DNA from: Lepidurus packardi
Lineage: Eukaryota; Arthropoda; Branchiopoda; Notostraca; Triopsidae
DNA length: 64,000 nucleotides
Assembly (NCBI GenBank): GCA_023053545.1
Contig: JAKZAN010000004.1
Coordinates: 7,626,001 to 7,690,000 of the forward strand
Direction: 5' to 3'
Every line of letters begins with the position of its first letter. Positions within the stretch are counted from its first letter, which is position 1. The notes under the pieces are model-generated. The model did not search any database. It saw only the letters and a list, made by a program, of their open reading frames with translations, and was not told where the DNA came from. Shown piece after piece: positions 11,036 through 22,823 of this stretch. Position numbers and translations under genes: made by a program.

Positions 11036-12889
11036 ATGATTGATTATTACAGGCAATTTGAAGCTAGTCTTCTACTTGGGAGTAAGAAGGACCATATTGA
11101 ATTTCGGTAAATTTGCTTAGTTTTATTTTTATTGTTGCAATTTTCACTTTGAAATTTACAACTCATTCGTAATCTTAATAAGGGCATATTACTTTAAAAC
11201 AAATGTTATTTTTGTACTAAACTTTTTTTTTTGGTTTGTTTGCTAGACCTGGTGCGAAGTCCGGATTTTGGTGCGTGGCTCTGTTACCCATAGCGTTACT
11301 GCTATCTTTAACCAAGTTTCCCGGATGTTCTCCTTCGTATCACATCGCTGCATTTGTAGCAATCGGCTCTGCGGCTACTATAAGGGGTCAAGCCAAACTA
11401 TGGGCACAATCCGTTAATGCTTCAGTCAGTGATGGTCGCTTTAATCTCACCCTCGTGCATCAATACTTGGCGCCTTCGGCCATCGTGACCATTTTGGTTA
11501 TCAAGATCCTCAAATGGTCCCTACTTGCCAGCCTTTACGTGGGCCTTTTTGGGTCAGCCCTAGTTGGGTTTCTGTTTCCTTTCATCCTAAGAAGATGCCC
11601 CAAAAGTTTCACATTTGGCGAAGCAGCACTTATTACTCAAACAGTTGTTTGCTCAAGCATTGGGTGTTTAACATCCTTTCAACTACAGAATGCCAAAGAT
11701 CCAGTTACTGTCTTCCATCAAGTAAATTGCTTTAAAACTTCCTATATTACGGCAATAACGAATTTGTGTCACCCAGTGTCTCTTGTTGAGTGGTTTTGCC
11801 TACGTTTTAGGCCTGGCTTTGTTGCCACCTTTGCGAAGGCCAATTGGCTTCTACTGTTGGCTAATTATTTCCATCGTTAATTTACTAGCTTCTGTGAAGT
11901 ATGCACTACGAAGCAATCCGTTACTTTGGGTACTAACTTTCATAACGGTAGACAGTACCAGGGTAATTAATCATATTAACTTCCTTTATTATTTTACTAA
12001 AGAGGCAAACATTAACTGTAGGTAGGGTTGATCGCATTCTGGGTACTATGCACGTTATTCGCTCTCTTTTTTGTGCTATGGAACCATAGCAACTCTTCCA
12101 AAACTCGAAATGCGAAAGAGCTCACGCGAGTCAGAAAAGCGTTCCATTTGCTCATAATCCTGGTGTATATCCCAGGCCTGGCTTACGATATCCAGCTCCT
12201 TTACTTGGTCTCTGGTGCGGCTCTAGCTGCTTTTGTTATAATTGAGGTAGATTTTCTACATTTCTCTCTTTCCTTATTCAGACATTGAAATTTTCTGCTC
12301 GTAAATGTGTTAGTCTTTGAGGATTTGCCAAATTCCTCCGTTTCAGTCATTACTGAACGAGTATTTGCGGGACTTTTTGGATGAGAAAGACCAAGGCTTC
12401 TTGATTTTAACACCTATCTACTTGCTGGTGGGCTGCTCGCTCCCGCTGTGGATTGCTCCCACGTTCAAAAGCGCCAATTTACTCTTTGTCTGGGCCGGAG
12501 TCGTGTCTTTGGGCATTGGAGACTCCGCAGCTAGTCTGGGAGGTTCTTTATGGGGCAAATATAAGTGGCCGAGTAAGTTCCTATATGACAAGTAGCTACG
12601 AATTAAGTATTTTCTGTATGCAGATAGCGAGAAAAGTATGGAAGGCACGCTTTGCTCCGTAGCTAGTCAGTTGATTGCTATATTAATCTTCAACGTTTTA
12701 GGTAAACAGATTAAATTCGTAGTGGTGCAGTCCTCTAATATTTCTATACTTGTAGATTTGATAGCGATGGAAGATTTCGAAGGTTTACAGATTGTATTAG
12801 CAGTTGTTTTAAACGCGTTGTGTGAGTCCTTGACTTCCCAAGTGGATAATCTTGTTATCCCTTTGTGCTTTTATTTATGTTTAATCTGA
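11036..12889 (+). CDS. DOLK: Dolichol kinase
   Basis: Seven exons join in phase into 464 residues: 11036-11106, 11247-11721, 11777-11962, 12022-12246, 12347-12572, 12624-12701 and 12756-12889. The enzyme uses CTP to phosphorylate dolichol in the ER membrane, making dolichyl phosphate for N-glycosylation, GPI anchors and mannosylation (family knowledge). The protein is almost all hydrophobic segments. The conserved carboxyl half is clear: DQGFLILTPIYLLVGCSLPL, SLGIGDSAASLGGSLWG, WPNSEKSMEGT (the CTP-site region in the family) and TSQVDNLVIPL near the end. It is somewhat shorter than animal homologues of about 500-540 residues, mainly in the amino-terminal half. The start was chosen because it opens the only frame running into the exon at 11247. 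It shares a divergent promoter with WDR6 and ends tail-to-tail with the first IR gene. Confidence 0.93.
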
Positions 12890-12894
12890 AACTT

Positions 12895-12900
12895 AATAAA
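12895..12900 (+). promoter_or_regulatory. Poly(A) signal of dolichol kinase
   Basis: AATAAA begins six bases after the stop codon; a very short 3' UTR is common in compact arthropod genomes. Confidence 0.5.
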
Positions 12901-13264
12901 CAATGCTCATGACATCAATTTTTAAGGGTGCATAACTGGGACAGAAGTGTTTATATAAGCTGAAGGAATAGTGTGGAATTGAAGGAAAGTAGAGTCAGTT
13001 AGTTCCCGTTTGCGTTCTATTAGAGTTGTTGAAAAGAAGATGAGTTGACTGATTTGTTGTAATTGCTGTCGAGTGAATGTTTCATTGTTGTTTCTTGCAG
13101 ATAGTGTTTTAGCTCTACTTATTTAACGAACGGAAGAAAACAAAAATTGTGGATCTCAAAAGTGTAGGCAAGTGAAATGGCCATTTATCTGTGGAAGCAT
13201 AGAGAAATGTACCTTCTAATATCATTAGCATGAAAAACTCTTAGACTAAATCTTCAGTGTCGTC

Positions 13265-16200
13265 TCAGAAATTAACCTTCCAAGGCAGGATTTGGTGCCT
13301 TTGAGAGAAGCATCTGCATGGTAGCACTGGTTTCTTATCAAACAGATGCTTAACTATGGCTTCTAATGCAAAAACTGTCAATCCTAAAGCAATTCCAGTT
13401 CCCATGACAAGAAATGCGCTTTGAAGGTCATAGAGTTTGAGCGATTGGCTCGACGGAGTTACTTCCAACATGTTCAAACAAGGATTGTTGGGCGGAATCG
13501 CTCGTTGACCCCAGTATTTGATCAATCCCGTTTCGTGAAAGCGGCGAATCCTGGAAGAAATATGCCTTTGTGGTATGGGGTCTGTTCTTATAAAAACATT
13601 GCGAGTAAAAGGGTAGAGGTTTATGTACACTCACTCGTCGTTGAAAACCGGTAAATAAGGACTTCGTTTGGGCAGGGTAAACGCGATATAGCTATTTGCA
13701 AAAGTTTGTCGAGCTATCGTGAGTCGACAGACACTGTGTTCTTTCCAGTACTTATGGACAACGTGTTCTAGGTTGAGCTTCTCCTGAACAACAAGCAATT
13801 AGTATTGCTATAGCTACACACAACACCGCCGTGAGTAGTAATTAAGTCAATATAGTTACCATTATGTAGGCATATTTTCCTGTCAACACCTTCTGGACGC
13901 ACAAATTCGTCGAAGGAATGCGATGTTCGGGGTACTGGCGCAAAGTTTCACCCAAAACACGATAAGCCCCTGCTGTACCGCCCTTTAGCATTCAATTGTT
14001 AAATACTCGGATATTCATTCCTTTTTATGCGGTCAATACCGTTATCATGGAGTCGTAAGACGAGCTCTTCCAGACTGTCAACATCAAACGACCGTTGTAA
14101 GCCACGTCTTCAATTGAGTCCGCTATGGGCTTGATCTTCGGGATGGTTAGGAAAGAAATGAGCATAGACGTGTACACATTTCTAGAGTCAAGTCTCAATT
14201 TAAAGGACTCCTAAAAGTTTCGAAAGGAAACCTTACACTAGGACGACTGCCCCCAAACACCAAGCTGCAGCTATTATCCTACTGGAATGGCTGTACGCTG
14301 GGCAAACATTGGCTAATCGAAATTTGGAAGACATGAATGATAAATAGGCAATAATATATTCTTTGATGTACCGTGAGAGAACACAATGCCTATTAGAAAC
14401 AGGTACTGGGTACTCAGCAAGCGATGAACGGGTTTACAAACATCCGCTATTAAATTACCCACATATTTCCAAGAAAGGGTCATGATAATCCAAAGAAACG
14501 CACCCATTACAGACGTCATGCCTATTAAAGTGAGCCAAACCTTAGAAAAGATAGACAACAGTTCTTGGACATTATTCTTAAGACTTTTGTAAAATCACGT
14601 ATGTATCGAAGGGTTTAGCACAAGCCCAGAGTTTGGTCTCTTCCTGTGGAGGTGGAATGAGAATGCCGGTAGGATCCTCAAAGAAAGGCCACGTGTAATC
14701 CACTTTCTGTGCCCTCCCGTATGTTATAACAAAGCAAGCTGCACCGACATCCATCTCCTATAATCCAATTTCTGCTAATGTATCCTTTAGAGCAGCATTC
14801 ACTTACGGATCGGTTGATCATTCCTACCATGCCATTCCAAGTCCCGTTTATTGAAGCTCCAAACGCTTTATCAGGTGGTTCAAACAACGTGTACCTAAAA
14901 GATGTATTTGTATGTTGAATTATCAATTCTTATCATTCAGCATTACGTGACTTGGTATTTGTTAGCAATGATGCTGAAAATGTCGTGCGAAACTCCAGTG
15001 TATTGGATGTTGCCATCTTTGTCATCGGGTAACCGCATTTGAAACGGCATTAGCTAGAAATCATTTGTTAACAAATGAACAAATGTTGAAGGGCAGTAGC
15101 CACTAAAATCACGTTCTCAAATATTGATTGATTCTTGTAGTAGAGATTCGTTTCAAGAATTACGCGTTTTGTTTCACATTTTTCCAAAAAGACGTTCCCA
15201 AGTTAAAGTGTAAAAGTTTTGGCACTTTCCCGCCACGCGAGCCGTGACGTAATCAAATTCAAAAGTTGTGTCTGCAGTAGAGCGCTGATAAGCCTTGTGT
15301 CACTTCACTTGTTTTAATGCTGATCTTGGTCAGGAATGGCGAATAACCAGCAAAATAAAAAGGTGAAAAAGGGTGTAAATCTTGCTATTGTGTTTTTTTT
15401 GGTTGTAAAAAACAGTTTTGGATATAGTGGAGGATTGTTTTTTTTCCAAAAGAAAAAGTAGAGGAGACTGGAGTGGGTCTCACAAATAGAAAGGATTTTT
15501 GCTAGATTTTATGGGTGCCACAAGTACCAATATGGGTGTTTGTGGTAACCTTTTTTTCCATCGATCAATTTGAGGCAAGTGTTTATCAGCAATAAGCCAT
15601 GAGATTTCGATCCAAAAAACAAGACAAGCAATTTAGTAACAACAGCAATCCATACAACTATCGTGAAGCTGCTACAGTTTCTTTGTTCCTCTAATGCAGC
15701 AAGGTTCAGGATACGTAATAATACTTAAGTTAAGATTAATAAAGTTAAGATCAATCTAAAGCAGTTAAAAAGCTCTGGTATGGAAAAAAGGGAACGCATA
15801 CCGTAAACATATTACATTACGAACAATACGTTCTTCTGCGGCTGAAACTGGTAGGGCTGAGCTCTTTCATTATTTGGTACAGGAATAGCAAAACGGTCAT
15901 CAAATTCTACGTCTTCACCCTCTAATATGTCTCATGTAAAAAAAACCTCACTGTCATTCCACTTATCTACCATTTCTAAGGGTTTTCTCCTGACTTTCAC
16001 AGCAAAGAACACACGGGAACTGCCTCTTCGGCGAACATGTCTATTTGCTTACGTCATGACCCCCGCTGCGCACAATTTTATTAATCTCGTTATTCTAATA
16101 ACTCAGTTACTATTTTGCGCACGAAAGTATGCACGGTATCACCAAAATTAGATTTTTTGCTCTATTTTTAAGACAAATTTGTTTGTTGGTGGCTATTGCT

Positions 16201-17164
16201 CTTTAACAGAATTCGCTAAAAAGAAAAAAAGGAGTCATATTTGATGAGTTTACAAAGTTAAGGCCTTGCATGCTCAGAATTTCACATAGTTATCTCAAAT
16301 GATCTTAGTTAGATTTAACAAAACTTACCTCGTAAGTCGTGACGTTCAGCTTGGCTCGCGTAAGCAGTTTGCGTGCGAATTTTAGTTTATCGAAAGGCGC
16401 AACAGTTTTGCTCATCGATTCCTGAACACATTCTGCTTTTTTCTTAAAATAATCCGAAGATTGCCAGGCGATTTTTTTCGCAGTTACCTCTCCCAGGGCT
16501 TCTAGCCATGACGCTACCATCGTTTCGAAACACGGCCACTGTCCCTATGTAATTTAGCGAAATTCAGTCTTGATAAGTTGTGCCAAAAATTTAGTCTAAT
16601 TGCGATTGACATTTTTACGTAAAATTCCTTACGACTGCTGAAGACAAATAAATAGAGTGTAGCTTCGACGGCAGGCATTCATCCGCAACAATGGGTAAAA
16701 CAGGCGTCGTTATGTTCCATTTGGCCAACGCACTGCTCAGTAATAATAGAGAATTGCAGCTTGTGATCAAAATAGCGCCGTTGATTTGGCTAGCGTTATT
16801 AAAGCCGAAAGTGTGCGCTTCAATTTCCGCCTTGGTAAAACGCCAGAAGGTAAACTGCACCCGATATCGGTTTTGCCAGTCGCGGAGTTGCAAATGCCAG
16901 TATTTCTGCCATTCATTCTCCAGTTCGTCCATCACCGCAGCATCTTGTAAGACCACTGAGCACAAAGAATAACTTTCAAAGCTCCTCTTTTCAGCAAAAA
17001 CGACTTATTTAAAAAATTTAATTTCAAGCGTTTTTCAAGCGAATTTCATTTCGTAATTTATTGCATAATAAATCATTTTTACCAATATTTAATGGATCAG
17101 CGCGAACATAGTAACATGTACCTAGAAGATAAGCAAGAATCAACCAGTACTGGCCGCACAACAT
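13265..17164 (-). CDS. Ionotropic receptor IR-A (long amino-terminal domain)
   Basis: A divergent ionotropic-glutamate-receptor family member, expected in the membrane of chemosensory neurons (family knowledge). The start at 17164 gives a signal-like MLCGQYWLILAYLL and joins in phase: 17164-17122, 16955-16633, 16544-16329, then an exon from 15919. This part forms an extracellular amino-terminal domain (GAILITSCNS, FETMVASWLEALG). I could not resolve the exon or exons between about 15830 and 15061. The ligand-binding and channel part follows: MPFQMRLPDDK (near 15040), NGTWNGMVGM (14840), the TYGR motif with the family's ligand Arg (14730), M1 plus pore ending GIVFSH (14545-14365), M3 with YSHSSRIIA and TSMLISFLTIP, RIPSTNLCVQKVLTGKYAYI, EKLNLEHV, and the last exon 13550-13265 with the final membrane segment. 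M3 is split by an intron not seen in IR-B to IR-F. The pore ends in His where its sisters have Gln. Confidence 0.82.
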
Positions 17165-17290
17165 GGTCTTAGCTCACAGTTTAAAATTATGTTTTCAAAA
17201 TACATATATTTAGCTAAGCTACGCGAGAATTAGATCAAGATCCTTGGTTTTGGATATTCCAACGTTAGCTTTTATATAGACAGGCTAGAA

Positions 17291-20236
17291 TTAAGCCAGG
17301 TGTAGTGCCAAGTAGTTCGCGTTTGCGTTATGCTGGGTGTCCAAGTTGAAAGGGGGCGGGGGTAAATGAGTTGTAGTAATTGCTGTCAAAGTGAATCTTT
17401 GATGTTTGAGCCGGGTAGCTCCCCTTTCCATCGCCTGACTCTGAATCATTGACGACCCCGAAAAACGAGACCTTTGCAGCTCCAAAGCGTACACCATTAA
17501 AGCCGCCATCCATCCCAAGGCGTAGGTGAGAAACGCACTTTGTAGATCGACTAACGTGAGAGCGCGACTCCGAGGTTGAGCTCGATTTGAGAAATCCAAA
17601 CAGGGATTAGGAGGTGGGAACGAGCGTCTGCCCCAATAGTGCATAAGTCCTGCTTCGTGCATCACCAACATTCTGTTCAAATCATATATAATACAAAAAC
17701 CCATCCCCAGAAAAAAAGGTGACAAACGGGAGAAGCGAGCAGATGTTACAAGGCAATTCTCTGTAGTTTTCAAAGATTTTACTTGCTATTAATGAGCGTG
17801 GAATACGGACTCGACTTGGGAACCATCAAGGCGACGCTGCTTTTGTAGAAAGGTTCTTTGGATTCCGTCAAGCGACACTTGTTGGGGCCGTTTCGCTCTC
17901 TGTGAGCTCGCCAATCGTTGTAAATGAGGTTGTCAATAACGGCCTTGTCCTGCGTGCGAAAGTAAGCGAATTTATGTATGGACGATCTCGTGAGAGAATC
18001 AGATCCTTCAATGTAAAGTGACACGAAACGTGAGGATTATCCCCGATAAAAATTGAACACGAAAATTATTTCTTGTAGTGTGATTTGTTAGTCCGCATTG
18101 CTGAGGGCAATTAGATGAATATTGGAGTCAAAGTCGAGTTTTTTTAGAGGGGCGGGGAGGGTACAGTATATATTCGATTGGATATGAAGTTGTACGCGTC
18201 ACTTGACCCTTAATCATAGTACCCAAGTTACCATAATGAAGGCGTGTTGGCCTGTTAAGACTCGGCGAACGCCTTCTTCCGTACTGCCCACTCTTCGATC
18301 CGGGTTTTGCCGCAAAGAATCGCCCAGTATTTTGTACGTTCCGGTTGTAGCAGTCTTTCACAAGTAAAAGAAAGGTAATAGGAAGGATATTAGGCGTGTA
18401 ATATGGCTATTTGGAGGGGAATTACCATCATTAGAGAGTCAAACGAAGTACTCTTCATGACGGTGAGGGTTAACGCATGGCCTAATGCGACGTCATCAAT
18501 GTTATTCGCCAGCGCTTTTTGTCGAGAAATAGTTAAGAACGACATCAAAGTCGAATTGTACACGTAGACAAAAATTAGTGCAGCCAAACACCATGCACCG
18601 GCTAATACTCTTGAGGAATGGGTATTGGCGGCGCAAGTACCAGCTTTTTTGATAAGGAGAATTGTTTAAGAAGGAAATATTAGATTTTCTTGCCTTATTT
18701 TTTTAAACGTTTTCCGTTTCTTGTAAAGAAAGTGATTAATTTTACCTTGAGTAATGATGACGCCAAAGGCAAAAATTACCTGCGTACCAAAAGTGGGCTT
18801 GGGACGGTGGTCAATACCGGGAAGCCCTATACCTTGTGAAAAGGCAGGGCTTAATTTGTGTTTCCATGAGTAATAGAGGATCAGCCATAAAACCAGGGAG
18901 CTTAGTATCATCGCAGCTAAGATACTCATCCATACCTACATAGATACTTGGCAGAACTTACAAAACTGCTATCGTTATATTATCTTAAATTCTCTTAAAT
19001 GTAAATTCTAGGATAATTTAAATTTTCAGGTAATAAGACTTATCTACAGATAATTCAAATTCAGTAGTTTTCTAAATATTGCCAAGATTTTCTAATTATG
19101 TTTAAGTAGTGATGTCGGTTAGGTATTGCTTATTCCAAAATAGAAGGAATTTTACGGAAGTTACGAAAGGTTGAAAGCAAGCAAGGAGTTTCGATTCTTC
19201 CTGTAAGGGTGGAATCAGAATAGCTGTGGATTCTTCGAAAATTGGGTACGTAAAGTCGATGACTTGGGCTCGGGCATACGTGATAGTAAATGCCCCTATG
19301 CCGATATCAGCTTCCTAATTAATTAGAGGTAGAAGATTATTATTATTATTTTCTAATATGTTATTTCCTTTTATTACACCACTAATTAGCATGCCGACAA
19401 TACCATTCCAAGAGTTATTGATGAAACCTCCAGGAGCTTTATTAGCGGGTTCCGTTATGGTAAACCTATTGGGTACACAAAACGTACGAATCTTGTTAAG
19501 TTAATCGTTACATTAATCAGAATAACTATACTTTAGGTCCAGTGTTTCACTCAAAGCGTTTAGGATTTCCAAACAGTAGCCTCCGTATTTTTCTGGGGAT
19601 AATTGGACAACGTATGGTGGAAACTTCACAGTGAAAACCCGCAAAAGAACATTTATATATTTTCGTGTATTTTTTGTTCGTCATAGTACCTCTACAGCGG
19701 AAGCTTTCAAGACAAGGTTAGGTGCTTCGGCGTTTTTGGAGCGAAAACGGGTCAAATCTGTTGAATAGTTACTTCGCAGTGACTGGGAGAAGAGGCAATA
19801 CCCTCCCCAATACGGAGTAACTTTAAATTTGTGGTTATATGTTTTATGGAATTGCTTTTCAAGCTGCTTTGCAACAGCGCAAGTGAGGAGGAAGGATTTG
19901 CCTGCAAAAACTGTGTGATACCATAGGAAACTTGTTAGAAAATCTCACTCATTGGAAAATCAATCCGTTTTTTGCGTTTCGGTATTTCCCGCACTTCCAG
20001 TACTGTCGATAGTTTCAGTACCTGCAAACCGATTTGGCCTCGCAATTGTAAGTCTCGGTGTTGTAGCATCATCAACCGAGAGTTAACTTGTGAGATTTCT
20101 TTCTTTAAGAAACCTTCAAAAGTATTTTCAATTAAGAAACCTAACTGCAAACATTGATGAATACTATACCAGATTGCTGAGAAGCCGCGACAAGCACACA
20201 AAAAGAGGCAGCGAGGCTAATTAGCCGACTTGACAT
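17291..20236 (-). CDS. Ionotropic receptor IR-B
   Basis: Same family as IR-A, with a shorter amino-terminal region. Supported exons include 18935-18746 (M1 and pore, ending VIITQ), 18643-18426 (M3, NTHSSRVLAG and STLMSFLTI), 18354-18232 (DRRVGSTEEGVRRVLTG), 17949-17783 and 17672-17291 (MHEAGLMHYWGRR and the last membrane segment). Upstream are EADIGIGAFTITYAR (from 19314), NNSWNGIVGM (about 19420), MKFPPYVVQLSPEK (about 19620) and amino-terminal exons at about 19900-19690 and 20150-19930. ATG 20236 opens a good signal peptide (MSSRLISLAASFCVLVAAS). That frame does not join cleanly to the next exon: either a weak donor after codon 13 with a 53-base intron, or a frameshift. The cytoplasmic tail is unusually long, about 60 residues after the last membrane segment, with LPPPPF. 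Ligand-type residues Arg (TYAR), Ser-Thr (KSTSFD) and Asp (start of the 17949 exon) are kept. Confidence 0.82.
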
Positions 20237-20689
20237 CTTCTACAACTTACACTTGACAGAAAACTGACTGGCAAGAAAGTGACGAGTGAAGTCTCAACTT
20301 CTTTATACAGCTGCAGCAATGACCTTTAAAACATAATACCTCCAGCTGAGAGAAATCTTCCCCCTATTCGTTACAATATTCCGTAACTTTCTAACAAGAT
20401 ATGAATGATGGGAAAATGAAGAAGCTCGTGTTTATTCCCCTAGTTCTCCGTTTCTAGCCACTCGACGAGATAAGGATGCCTCATGCTTCCAAACAGGCTC
20501 TTTATTATTTGACTCTCTTTATTATTTGACGCTCCTTGAAGCTAATCCTATAGGTAACCGTAGAATGTAGACATACACAATAATGATTTCAAATAAGCAT
20601 AAAAGGCGTAAGTGATACATAATAATTGCAAGCTATAAGAAGAAGAATTATCTTGCTAGGGATTATATCACTCAGTGTCGTGTTTCGTT

Positions 20690-22454
20690 TCAAATGCGAG
20701 CAAAAAATTGCTCAGCTATAAAAGCCAGGCTCGCTAGGCATGCTCCTATGCCTAATATGACAAACGCGCTCGTGAGATTCTGCAACGATAATTTCTTGCT
20801 AGTTGGATCCGCTCTTAGATTCAAATTAGTAGGCGATGAACAAGGATTAGGTCTAGGCCACGTTCGACGTACGCAATACGTAATTAATCCAGTTTCATGC
20901 ATTTGGCGCAACCTATGATATAAAGGTTGCCCATTTCAGTCAATTTTTTTCCATTTCATTGAATATCAACACGTTACACTTAAAAGTTTGTTCTAAATGT
21001 AATGCAGAATTTTCGTGTACTTGTAAGCCCATAGTGTATTGTAGGGGCTGTCGTGAGGCGATACTAAGCCAATATAGCTTTTAAAGAAACCTTCTTTGGC
21101 TTCAGCTAACTGGCATTGGCCTTCGGATTCCCAATCTTTGCCTATCATACCACTCGCCACTGATTTTTCCTATAAGGTTGCAGCAAATACGCGAGAATTT
21201 ACGTTTTGGGATACTGAGGTCTTTATTCTTACCACTATATAGGCGTATTGACCAGTTAGGACCTTCGTGATCGCAGCTTCAGCGCTAGTCACGCGACTAC
21301 CAGGATTCCGACGTAAATAGTCGCCTAAAACTTTGTAAGGACCAGTATCAGCATTCTGTTTAATAGCTTGGGTAATCCAAAATAAGAATTAAAGTAACTT
21401 AAAACTACCATGATGAAAAGCTCGAAGGAAGAGTACTTGAGTATAACTAGCTTCAGGGCGTTTTTAATAGCCAGCTCTTCGATATTGTCAATGAGCGCTA
21501 CTTCGTTGCGTATGGTTAGGTACGACGTTAGAGTGGAGGTGTAGACGTACACAATAATCACCGCAGCTAAACACCATGAGCCAGCTAATATCCGCGAAGA
21601 ATGCGTATGGGCCGAACAAGTACTTGCTATTGAGTGAAAGGAGAAACAGTACACAAGAATGAAGGAAACCGAGGAGGAAATTTAACTTTCAAGCCCGTTA
21701 ATAGCAATATCTAAAGGATCAACACAAAAGTACAAGAAGAAAGATGTATTTGTGATGTATTTGAGAATTTGCTTCATCGTTGTTTCGAAGTTGAGGTGGT
21801 TTAACGTTCAACTTTAATCTAAATTGAGCTCTTTTGCTCTAATAAAGAACAATAAATTACACAAATTCTTCACTTTTTTGTTTTGAAAAGGTACTTTACC
21901 AGAAAACTCCAGTTAGAATTGACTAAAGGATAATTATAAGTAAAGAAGTTAGAATCAGAAGGTTTTGTTGTCGTTAGCAAAAGGATCGAAGATTTAACAT
22001 TAGGGTTGACTTTGAGTTGGGTAAGCACTTTATAATCAGCCATTAGGATCAACACTTCGCCTGAATTTTGATTTTATCTAATTGTTGATTAAGCTTCTGA
22101 ATTATATGGGTTTACTTGTTTGCGAAATTAGTTCTAGTGTCTCAGTTGAGAACTGAGTTTCGTTTAACTTAAGGAGCCGCATATTATGGTTATTTTCATT
22201 TGTCGGTGAATGATTCACTACTGTCAAGCACCGGCTAAGCAATGAACCCAGCATGGATGAATCCATTCGAACCACTGATTTGAATTTAAAAAGAAACTAT
22301 TTAGTTTTCCTTCATTGGCTGTTGCTTTAGTATTAAAAATATTAAACAAGCACTTACGAAGATGTACCGTTGTACCGTTGGTTAACTGTATGGCCACCAC
22401 AATAGTTAGACTTAGTAGAATTACACAAGTGCTGTCTCGAAAAGACCGCCACAT
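20690..22454 (-). pseudogene. Ionotropic receptor IR-C, internally deleted
   Basis: The two ends of an IR gene are present but the middle is missing. The 5' part has a signal peptide (MWRSFRDSTCVILLSLTIVV, from 22454) with a perfect GTAAGT donor after CATCTTC. Two amino-terminal-domain exons follow, containing LVRMDSSMLGSLLSRCLTVV and SEVLILMADYKVLTQL, the latter ending at a GTAAAG donor near 21890. The next recognisable exon is already M3 (STCSAHTHSSRILAG, about 21628-21410), followed by intact exons for SRVTSAEAAITKVLTGQYAY, for the EKSVASGM segment and for the last membrane span (to 20690). The exons for S1, M1 and the pore loop, about 1.2 kb in its neighbours, are absent from the 260 bases available. 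The amino-terminal exon ends in phase 0 while the M3 exon expects phase 1, so direct splicing shifts the frame. The remaining exons are otherwise undamaged, suggesting a recent deletion. Confidence 0.75.
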
Positions 22455-22823
22455 GCTGTATAATGTACTTCTCCTGTGAATGTTCTTCGCCTGTTAAATT
22501 CTCATTATCTACTATATTACAAGACTTCGAGCTTATGTAGACTTTTTAAAAGCAGTAACACTGAACAAAATTTCCATGATAATTGTGCGCACATGATAAT
22601 TTTCATGTTTCGTGTGCTTTCTTTCAACAATTAATGTTATGGATCTGTATGGACACAAGTTTGGTGGTCCTCTATGTTGAGTGAGGAAAGTCTTCTACAT
22701 ATTCAGTGCGAGAGTTGATTCAGTTTAAAGAGCATGGAAAATTCGATAGGTTATTAGAGATTAGACTCTAGTTTCTGAAAGTTTGATTGTCGTCAATAAA
22801 AGCGCAGGATTTTGATACAAATT

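Noticed and set aside
16615..16965. Minus-strand frame with GAILITSCNS considered as a separate receptor-guanylate-cyclase fragment
   Set aside because: It joins in phase to a signal-peptide exon at 17164 and matches the amino-terminal exons of IR-F, so it is part of IR-A.
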